Positions 7,454 through 13,896 of a stretch of 36,000 nt of DNA are shown piece after piece. Under the pieces are notes generated by a model. It was not told where the DNA came from. It did not search any database and worked only from the letters and a program-made list of their open reading frames with translations. The stretch covers positions 1-36,000 of the forward strand of contig NZ_BMWG01000005.1 in the NCBI RefSeq assembly GCF_014651115.1. The letters run 5' to 3'. The DNA comes from Streptomyces inusitatus (lineage in GTDB: Bacteria; Actinomycetota; Actinomycetes; Streptomycetales; Streptomycetaceae). The stretch's first letter is position 1; each line of letters opens with the position of its first letter. A program made the translations under genes and the position numbers.

Positions 7454-7698
7454 GAGTACGAACGAGAGGTACGAGAGACCGTACGAGCATCCCCGGCTTC
7501 GCCCCCGTCCCGCGTTCACGGCCGGACGACCGTGTGTTCCCACAGCTGGACACCCACTGCGACAGTCTGTGCATCAGTGTCTGCGCCGACCAGTGCGAGG
7601 ACGTCCCCTCCTACGCGGCGGGCGACTGCTACAACAACTGCGCGGCCACCTGCCACGACGACTGCGATCCGCTTCAGACGCTGCCACCGCCCGGCTGA
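7450..7698 (+). CDS. Cys-rich IPGF peptide 3 (eight Cys, symmetric CX3C array)
   Basis: An 82-aa peptide whose ATG overlaps the stop of peptide 2. It has an Arg-rich N-terminal extension of about 11 residues, then IPGF at 14-17, DDRVFPQ at 26-32, and eight cysteines at 37, 41, 45, 49, 60, 64, 68 and 72: two runs of CX3CX3CX3C separated by ten residues. Every Cys lies one helical turn from the next, so both halves would form helices with a full cysteine stripe, able to zip together through four disulfides; another reading is metal binding. The loops are acidic (DQCEDVPSYAAGD). It lies 40 nt upstream of the PatA-like protease gene in the same orientation. The extra N-terminal residues could mean the real start is not the ATG, but no other start lies between the ATG and the IPGF motif. 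Confidence 0.78.
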   Translation: MRVRTRGTRDRTSIPGFAPVPRSRPDDRVFPQLDTHCDSLCISVCADQCEDVPSYAAGDCYNNCAATCHDDCDPLQTLPPPG

Positions 7699-7738
7699 AC
7701 CCGCCCGGCCGAACCGCCCGGGCGGAGAGAAGGTGACC

Positions 7739-8605
7739 ATGGAACCGCTGGACCTGGCCGGTCTGACGCCCCTGAGGGCGCTCACGACCGGCCGGTCCTC
7801 TGTCGTCGTGGGGCTGATCGACGGTCCGGTCGCCCTGGACCATCCCGCTCTCGCGGGCCGTACGGTACGGGAGTCGCGCCCGCCCGGTCCGAGGGGCTGC
7901 CGCCGGGGCGATGTGTGCTGCGGGCACGGCACATTCGTCGCGGGGATCCTCGTCTCGGCGACGGGCGTCTGCCCGGGGTGCGCCCTGCTGGTACGGCCCC
8001 TCTTCACGGACCGCCCGGCGGGAGGCGGCCCGGCGACCTGTCTGACCGGAGTGCGCACCGGGGAGCTGGCCGAGGCGATCACCGAGACCGTCGACGCGGG
8101 CGCCCGGGTGCTGAACCTCAGCATGGCGCAGCCCGCGCCCTCCGGCGTACCGGACCGCGCGCTGGAGGCGGCACTCGACCATGCCGCGGACCGGGGCGTG
8201 ATCACCGTGGTCGCGGCCGGGAACCAGGGCCGGATGGGATCCTCCGTGCTCACCCGCCATCCCTGGGTCGTCCCGGTCGTCGCGTACGACCGCGCCGGGC
8301 GGCCCATGCCCCAGTCCAATCTGGGCATCTCGATCGGACGGAACGGGGTCGGAGCCCCCGGCGACCGGATCACCGGCCCGGGCCTCGACGGATCCCCGCG
8401 GACCGTGAGCGGCACGAGCGCCGCCACCCCCTTCGTCACGGGCGCGGCGGCACTGCTGTGCTCACTGTTCCCGGCCGCCTCCCCCGCCGCCGTACGGTAC
8501 GCGCTGACCCGTGCCACGGCCCGCCGCCACTCGGTGATCCCGCCGCTGCTCGACGCCTGGGCGGCGTACACCGCGCTCCGGGACGGGCATGCGCTCACCC
8601 GGTGA
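7739..8605 (+). CDS. PatA-like S8 subtilisin protease (putative leader peptidase)
   Basis: A 288-aa protein at ATG 7739 with GAGAAGG upstream. The subtilisin triad is complete: D28 in VVVGLIDGPVALDHPAL, H63 in CCGHGTFVAGI, S227 in SGTSAATPFVTGAAALL, and the oxyanion Asn is N162 (VVAAGNQG). The blocks IDGPVALDHP, HGTFVAGIL, HPWVVPVVAYDRAGRP and SNLGISIGRNGVGAPG match what I remember of cyanobactin PatA/PatG-family proteases better than secreted subtilisins. There is no signal peptide or propeptide, so it acts in the cytoplasm. Extra cysteines (C54, C60, C61, C78, C81) are unusual for subtilases. It closes the IPGF peptide locus, and leader removal from those peptides is the natural inference. 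Neither a macrocyclase domain nor a heterocyclase is encoded nearby. Confidence 0.85.
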   Translation: MEPLDLAGLTPLRALTTGRSSVVVGLIDGPVALDHPALAGRTVRESRPPGPRGCRRGDVCCGHGTFVAGILVSATGVCPGCALLVRPLFTDRPAGGGPATCLTGVRTGELAEAITETVDAGARVLNLSMAQPAPSGVPDRALEAALDHAADRGVITVVAAGNQGRMGSSVLTRHPWVVPVVAYDRAGRPMPQSNLGISIGRNGVGAPGDRITGPGLDGSPRTVSGTSAATPFVTGAAALLCSLFPAASPAAVRYALTRATARRHSVIPPLLDAWAAYTALRDGHALTR

Positions 8606-8724
8606 CACGAGGAGCGGGGAGCGGGGAGCCCGGGAGACGCACATCACATTCGCCGATGTCACATCCTGCCGGGCTGTCCCGTCGAGAAGGCACAGACCCG
8701 AACAACGGCAAGGAGTGCACCACC

Positions 8725-9195
8725 ATGGATGCCCGCTTGAACCTCCTCGACAACGCGGTCACGGCCAAGGCCCTGCGGCACATCATCTCGGCGGCCAAGG
8801 CCATCGAGGGCTCGCCGCTGCCGGCCTCGACACAGGAGCTGGTGAAGATCCGCGCCAGCCAGATCAACGGCTGCGGTTTCTGCGTCGACATGCACACCAA
8901 AGAGGCGGCGCACGCCGGGGAGACCTCGACGCGCCTTCATCTGATCGCGGTCTGGCGGGAGGCCACGGTCTTCACCGACGCCGAGCGCGCCGCCCTGGAG
9001 CTGACGGAGCAGGGCACCCGCATCGCCGACGCGGCGGGCGGGGTCACCGACGCCGCCTGGGCGAACGCCGCCAAGCACTATGACGAGGACCAGCTCGCCG
9101 CCCTGGTGTCGCTCATCGCCCTCATCAACACCTTCAACCGCTTCAACGTCATCGTCCAGCAGCCCGCCGGGGACTACCGGCCCGGCCAGTTCTGA
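8725..9195 (+). CDS. Alkylhydroperoxidase (AhpD-like) / carboxymuconolactone decarboxylase family protein
   Basis: A 156-aa protein at ATG 8725 with AAGGAG 9 nt upstream. The core motif QINGCGFCVDMHTKEA (C50-x2-C53-x3-H57) is the redox CxxC plus His site of AhpD-like peroxidases, small all-helical proteins that usually form oligomers and reduce peroxides or act on related substrates. The length is typical. It lies 119 nt after the protease gene, with no sign of coupling, so its link to the peptide locus is uncertain; a thiol-redox protein next to a Cys-rich peptide system could help manage disulfides but is also common anywhere in Streptomyces. A hairpin follows at 9214-9241. Confidence 0.9.
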   Translation: MDARLNLLDNAVTAKALRHIISAAKAIEGSPLPASTQELVKIRASQINGCGFCVDMHTKEAAHAGETSTRLHLIAVWREATVFTDAERAALELTEQGTRIADAAGGVTDAAWANAAKHYDEDQLAALVSLIALINTFNRFNVIVQQPAGDYRPGQF

Positions 9196-9213
9196 CGATC
9201 GGCAGGCAAAACA

Positions 9214-9241
9214 CCCCGGGCGCGGTGGGGCGCACCCGGGG
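9214..9241. terminator. Hairpin between convergent ahpD-like and kinase genes
   Basis: Arms CCCCGGGCGCG (9214-9224) and CGCACCCGGGG (9231-9241), one mismatch, 6-nt loop. It lies 18 nt after the ahpD-like stop and 21 nt beyond the kinase stop, so it could serve both strands. Confidence 0.55.
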
Positions 9242-9262
9242 CTGTGCCGCCGGAAGCCCGCT

Positions 9263-10780
9263 CTAGCGAGTGACGGGAAGCCGGGCCAGCAGGGCCCGGG
9301 CCCGCTCGGCGCGGACGCTGGCCTCGATGAACCGCTCCCCCAGCTCACGGCAGCGGAGTACGGGGTCCTCCGGAGGCTCCGTCAGCACGGCGGCCTCCGT
9401 GGCGACCGCCGCCCATCCGTCGAACGCCGGAGTGGGGTCGCTGCCCAGGGCCCACATGCAGCACGCCTCCCCGAGCCGGGCGCTGAGGAACACCTCGTGG
9501 AGCCCGGTCGCGGTCTGTCCGTCGAGGGCCGCGACCAGCTCCTGACAGAGCGCGAGCGCCGCCCGCACGTCGGAGGGCTGGGCCCTGTCCCCGTGGTGGA
9601 GTCTCACGTCCGCGCACAGCAGCTGGATCCTCGCCGCGAGTTCCGTGCGGAGCCCCCACGCGCGTACCGCGTTCCGGCGCACCGGCTCCAGCGCCGCGCA
9701 GTCCGGCCCCGGCCCCGGCCCGTCCGACAGCTCCCGCCGGGCCGCGTCCAGGGCGGCCTGCGCCTCATCCGTCCGGAGCTGGGGGGTGTCGCGGTGGGCG
9801 CCGCGGGAGCGCCTGTGCCCACGCGCCCGGACGGGCGGCGCGGGGCTCGTCCGGTCCGGTTCGCGGAAGGGGAGGGTCGGGTCGTGGGTCATACGGGGGA
9901 TCGGCTCGGGGTCGCCCTCGGCGGGCAGGAAGGGATGGTACGCCGCGTGGACCTCCTCCGCGCTGCCGAGTCGGCCCTCGACCCGCTTGACCAGCATCCG
10001 GTCCACGGTCCGGGCCAGCTCCGGAGGGAGCCCGGGAGCCCCCTCGGCGACCGGAGGGGCCACTCTGTCGGACGTGTGGTGGTATTCCAGTCCGCCTTCG
10101 GGGGTCTCGTGGAACGGCCAGCTGCCCGTGTGCAGTTCGTAGACGATGCAGCCCAGGGAGTAGATGTCGGACGCGGGGCCGACCGCTCCGCCCCAGAACT
10201 GTTCGCGAGAGGTGTAGCCGGGGGTGTTGGGACTCATGTAGCCGGGCGCGGTGTGGCGGGTCGCGCTGGGGTCCGTCGGCAGGGCGATGCCGAAGTCGAT
10301 CAGATGGACGACCCCCCGAGGAGTGATCATCACATTGTTCGGATTGAGGTCACGGTGAATGACGCCGTGCCGGTGCGCGCAGTCGAGTGCCTCCGCGATC
10401 TGCACCACGATGGAGGCGACAACGGACGGTTTGAGCGCTCCGTAGGTCTTGATGAAATCGCAGAGGGACACTCCATCGATCCACTCCATGACCAGGTAGG
10501 GCGAACCGTCGTGGTAGCCCTGACCCAGCCAGGCGGGAATGGAGGGGTGTCTCATCTCCCGGAGGATGACGCACTCCCGGAGGAAACGCGCCTTCAGACC
10601 GGGCTCCACGGACTTCACGCTGGTACCGGCCTGCTCGGCCACCTCGGCGGGGTCACGGAGGACTTTGACGGCGACCCAAATGTCGGCTTTGAGGTCGCGC
10701 GCCTTCCACAGCACGCCGAATCCGCCCTTGAAGAAATGCTCCAGACGGTAACGGCCGTCCAGAACCAACTTTTCTGTCAT
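9263..10780 (-). CDS. Cytosolic Ser/Thr protein kinase beside the pPIWI-RE operon
   Basis: A 505-aa protein starting at the ATG complementary to 10778-10780. It has a full Hanks-type kinase domain (about 1-285): Gly-loop KGGFGVL at 18-24, VAVK with K39, catalytic loop HRDLNPNN (D144, N149), DFG at 162-164, and SDIYSLGCIVYEL. The remaining 220 residues are helical, Arg/Ala-rich and unassigned; no transmembrane helix or PASTA repeats are present, so it is not a PknB-type cell-wall sensor. It is divergent from the four-gene nuclease/helicase/pPIWI operon with a 209-bp shared gap. Kinases are frequent in phage-defence islands, so a sensing or activation role is plausible but not shown. Its C-terminal region could bind a partner. 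Confidence 0.9.
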   Translation of the reverse strand: MTEKLVLDGRYRLEHFFKGGFGVLWKARDLKADIWVAVKVLRDPAEVAEQAGTSVKSVEPGLKARFLRECVILREMRHPSIPAWLGQGYHDGSPYLVMEWIDGVSLCDFIKTYGALKPSVVASIVVQIAEALDCAHRHGVIHRDLNPNNVMITPRGVVHLIDFGIALPTDPSATRHTAPGYMSPNTPGYTSREQFWGGAVGPASDIYSLGCIVYELHTGSWPFHETPEGGLEYHHTSDRVAPPVAEGAPGLPPELARTVDRMLVKRVEGRLGSAEEVHAAYHPFLPAEGDPEPIPRMTHDPTLPFREPDRTSPAPPVRARGHRRSRGAHRDTPQLRTDEAQAALDAARRELSDGPGPGPDCAALEPVRRNAVRAWGLRTELAARIQLLCADVRLHHGDRAQPSDVRAALALCQELVAALDGQTATGLHEVFLSARLGEACCMWALGSDPTPAFDGWAAVATEAAVLTEPPEDPVLRCRELGERFIEASVRAERARALLARLPVTR

Positions 10781-10989
10781 GAATTCGCGTTCCGCGCCTT
10801 CCCTCTCGCACCCGGCCACGCCCATCCGCACACGGACCAACGGCCACAGGAGACCGCTGACCCGTTCATGCGGCCCTCCACTCTACAGACAGCTACCGAT
10901 GTAAAACCCTGCGTTGACGTTACTGGCCCGCCATGGTTCTCTGGGCCCCGCCCGGGACACCGCCGCCCCGGTTCGAGGAGGCCGCTTCC

Positions 10990-12735
10990 ATGCCCAACTG
11001 GCCTGCAAATTTGGCCACTTCGGACGAGCTGGCCCTGATCCGCACCGGCCTTCCCCTCACCCGCGAGGACCCCGCCGACTGCCCCGCCCAGCTGGCGATC
11101 AGGGCCAGACCCTGGCTGAGCGCGGCCAACCGGCTGCCCTCCCACGAGCCCTTTCTGACATTCGCGCTCAAACCGCTGATGTCCGCTCTCGACCGCGTCG
11201 AATTCGGCGGACTGACCCCCGAGGAGGCGATCGCGGAACTGCGGCGCACCCGGGGGGCCTTCGGGCGCGGCCGCCCCGCGCACGGCGGACTGATCGAGTG
11301 GACGGCCGAGGCGCTCCTCCGCTATCTGCGCCACCGCGGGACATGGTGCCGCGACCGTGGCTCGGACGGCCCGCCCACCCGTGCGGTGCGGGATGAGTGG
11401 GTGGTGCGGAATCGGTTGCGCGATGACGCCGGGCACGACGCGCGCGGCGCGCGGATCTACGAGCGCACGGCCTGGGGGCGGCGGTACGCCTCCGCCGACG
11501 GCTCGGTGCGCGAGCTGTGGCTGCTCTCCTTCGGCGCGGCGAAGAAGGACCGGCCCGCCGCCGAGGTGGCGGCCGCCGCCTTCGTCACCGCGTTCGGAGA
11601 GCCCTGCCGCTCCGGGTACGACCGGGAGCGCGGCCGTACGGAGCCGTACACGGCGGTCGCACCGTACGGGCCGACGGCCGGACCCGACCGGGTGCGCGTG
11701 ATCGACTTCGGCTGCGGCGACGGCGCGGCCGAGGTGACGGCGGACTGTACGCCCGCCGAGGCCGCGCGCGCGTCCGAGCGGAGCACGGGACCTGTTCTGG
11801 CGCGGGTGGTGGAAGGGTCCGAGCGGCGGCCGGGGCGCGGCTGTGTCGAATGCCCCGGTGCCGGGCGCTGCCCCGCGCTGCCCGGACCGCCTTCGCAGCG
11901 GGCGGCCGGGGAGCCGCCGGGGCTGATCGGGCTGAGCCGCGCCGACCGAAGCCGCAAGCGGCGCAGTCTGTCCGCCAGTGATCTGCGGGCGTACACGGAG
12001 TGCGCGGCCAAATACCATCTGACCCGGGAGCTGAAACTGCGCTCGCCCCGGCCGGAGAACCCGGCCCTGCGCCGGGGTCGCGCGGTGGACGCACTGCTCA
12101 ACGAGCGGCACACGCTGCGAAGGCCGCGCGGCTGCCGGGGCCTTCCCGCACCGGCACCCGAAGTCTGGGCCGGGCTGCCCGAGGACGCCGCCCTCGCCGC
12201 CGCGGCGATGGTGGAGCGGCACGCGGCCCTGTGCCCGCTGGACCGGCTCGGCCCGGCCGAGGAGGTCCGGGTGCAGCCGCAGGTCACCGCGTACGACCCC
12301 GCACTCGATGTGGTGCTGATCGCCCAGCCGGATCTGCTGCACACCCGGCGCGGCGGATGGGTCTGGCGGGAGACGAAGACCCGGGGCGGCCGGTTGTACG
12401 ACGGCCGCTCGGTGCTGGCGGCAAACCCCCAGCTCGCGCTGGCCGTCCTGCTCATGCGCACCGGCGAACTGGCCGGAGGGGATCATCGCCGCTCCCGGAT
12501 CGAGGTGGAGATCCTCGGCGCGGAGGGCGGTAACCGGCTGGAGATCGACCCCTGGCGGCCCCGGGTCCACGCCGAGGCGCGGGAGATCGTCCGCGCGACG
12601 GCCGAACCCTGGTCGGCGGACGTCTCGTACCGGGCGGCCCCGGACGAGCACTGCCGGGACTGCGAGGCCCTGGACTGGTGCCGGGAGGGCCGCCGGTATC
12701 TGGCCGGCGGCGCCGTCGCCACCGGCGGGGCCTGA
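10990..12735 (+). CDS. Cas4/RecB-like PD-(D/E)XK nuclease with Fe-S cysteines, first gene of the pPIWI-RE operon
   Basis: A 581-aa protein; ATG 10990 chosen for GAGGAGG about 7 nt upstream. The C-terminal nuclease domain (about 330-570) has D448 (AQPDLL), E461-T-K463 (WRETKTR) and a following NPQLALAVLLMR helix like the QxxxY-type motif of RecB nucleases. Cys 338 (YTECAAKY) with C555, C558 and C564 (HCRDCEALDWC) gives the one-plus-three arrangement of Cas4/AddB 4Fe-4S nucleases. The N-terminal half contains WGRRYASADGSVRELWLLSF and its own C285-x2-C288-x5-C294, the same spacing as the C-terminal triplet, suggesting a degenerate second copy. It is 9 nt upstream of the REase gene. It is not part of the three-gene pPIWI-RE core as I know it, so it is probably an accessory nuclease. 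Confidence 0.75.
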   Translation: MPNWPANLATSDELALIRTGLPLTREDPADCPAQLAIRARPWLSAANRLPSHEPFLTFALKPLMSALDRVEFGGLTPEEAIAELRRTRGAFGRGRPAHGGLIEWTAEALLRYLRHRGTWCRDRGSDGPPTRAVRDEWVVRNRLRDDAGHDARGARIYERTAWGRRYASADGSVRELWLLSFGAAKKDRPAAEVAAAAFVTAFGEPCRSGYDRERGRTEPYTAVAPYGPTAGPDRVRVIDFGCGDGAAEVTADCTPAEAARASERSTGPVLARVVEGSERRPGRGCVECPGAGRCPALPGPPSQRAAGEPPGLIGLSRADRSRKRRSLSASDLRAYTECAAKYHLTRELKLRSPRPENPALRRGRAVDALLNERHTLRRPRGCRGLPAPAPEVWAGLPEDAALAAAAMVERHAALCPLDRLGPAEEVRVQPQVTAYDPALDVVLIAQPDLLHTRRGGWVWRETKTRGGRLYDGRSVLAANPQLALAVLLMRTGELAGGDHRRSRIEVEILGAEGGNRLEIDPWRPRVHAEAREIVRATAEPWSADVSYRAAPDEHCRDCEALDWCREGRRYLAGGAVATGGA

Positions 12736-12744
12736 GGGAAGGCC

Positions 12745-13896
12745 ATGGAGTCCACAGCGGGCTGGGAGAGCGATCGGGGCGTGGCCCTGCTGCATCTGCT
12801 CGCCGACGCCGTCGTCGCTCTGGAGGACGAGACCGATCTCGACTCCTTCCGGCTCCCCTACCCCGCCGACGCCCAGCGGGCCCTGAACCACACGGTGCTC
12901 GCCTGTCTGTGGCGGGGTGCCGAGCCGCCGCGCTCCGTCCCGGAACTGCTCGACTGGTGCCGCGGCCGCCCGCTCGCGAGCTGGCCCCTGGATCTGCCTC
13001 GCGATGCCGCCGGGCCCGGTGACCGGCTGCTGGACGAGGAGAGCGGACTGCCGGCGGAACTGGTCCGCGAGTGGTGGGCGTACCGCGCCGACAGTCCGGC
13101 GCGCAGACACGACCGCGAAGTCATGAGCTGGGCACTGCACAAATGCCGACAGCTCAGCCCCGAGGCCTACACGGCATTCCACCGGCTGCTGGTCCAGCGG
13201 CCGGTGCTCACGCACACCGAGTGGTTCTCCGTGATCAGCGATCCGCTCCTGATGGAGCTGCGGGACTTCCTCGGCGACCTCTACCAGGACCCGCCCGTCG
13301 GCTCTCTGCGACCTGGGCGGGGCTGTGCCCAGTGCCGACGCTGCGGCACCCTGCTGATCTCGGTGGCCGATACGGAGTGGTGGTGCGAGAGCGACTCCTG
13401 CCGCGCCCGGAGCGCGGAGCCGCCGATCGGCCGGATCATCGAGCCGGAGCAGTGCGCGGGCCTCGTCCAGCTGGACCGCCCGCTGCGGCAGTTCGTCACC
13501 TGGCCCGGCCGCGCGGCGCTGAAGCTGGAGGTGGGGCTGCGCCTGCTCGGCGTCACCGTGGAGATGTGGCCCCCCACCCTCGCGTACACGATGCGGGCGA
13601 GCTTTCCCGACGGCCGGGTCTGGGCGCTCGACGTCAAGGACTGGTCGCACCCGGCGCTGCTGGGCAGGACCGCCGCGCCCGTGCGCCCGGAACCGGCGTA
13701 CGACGAGGCGTTCTGGGTGGTCCCCGACCATCGCGTCACGGCTCGGGCGGACTATCTCGCCGTCTTCCACCGCAACCGCCCCCCGGCGGCCGGGGAGCTG
13801 ACGCTGCTGTCGGAGAGCGAGGTGCTGCGCCGGGCGGAGCCGCGCCCACGGCCGGCGGCCTCCGGGGATCGTGAAGGAAGCGGCGGCGATGCGTGA
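12745..13896 (+). CDS. pPIWI-RE-associated restriction endonuclease-like protein with zinc ribbon
   Basis: A 383-aa protein at ATG 12745 with GAGGGAAGG upstream. Residues 1-185 are helical (likely the module-specific N-terminal domain). Cysteines at 194, 197, 200, 214 and 219 (CAQCRRCG ... WWCESDSC) form a zinc ribbon. After it, residues 255-345 look like a PD-(D/E)XK core: RAALKLEVGLRLLGV (E262) and GRVWALDVKDWSHP (D296-x-K298). This layout fits the REase of the pPIWI-RE three-gene island described from comparative genomics. It would act on DNA, perhaps after guide- or invader-dependent activation. It overlaps the helicase gene start by 8 nt, so the two are coupled. Confidence 0.75.
   Translation: MESTAGWESDRGVALLHLLADAVVALEDETDLDSFRLPYPADAQRALNHTVLACLWRGAEPPRSVPELLDWCRGRPLASWPLDLPRDAAGPGDRLLDEESGLPAELVREWWAYRADSPARRHDREVMSWALHKCRQLSPEAYTAFHRLLVQRPVLTHTEWFSVISDPLLMELRDFLGDLYQDPPVGSLRPGRGCAQCRRCGTLLISVADTEWWCESDSCRARSAEPPIGRIIEPEQCAGLVQLDRPLRQFVTWPGRAALKLEVGLRLLGVTVEMWPPTLAYTMRASFPDGRVWALDVKDWSHPALLGRTAAPVRPEPAYDEAFWVVPDHRVTARADYLAVFHRNRPPAAGELTLLSESEVLRRAEPRPRPAASGDREGSGGDA

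Noticed and set aside
7042..7698. Lanthipeptide precursors
   Set aside because: The peptides have many Cys, but few Ser/Thr, and no LanB, LanM, LanC or class III/IV synthetase lies nearby.
5714..8605. True cyanobactin cluster
   Set aside because: No PatE-type precursor with repeated recognition sequences, no YcaO heterocyclase and no macrocyclase domain were found; only the protease and PatG-like parts are similar.
9263..10780. PknB-type cell-wall sensor kinase
   Set aside because: No transmembrane helix and no PASTA repeats follow the kinase domain.
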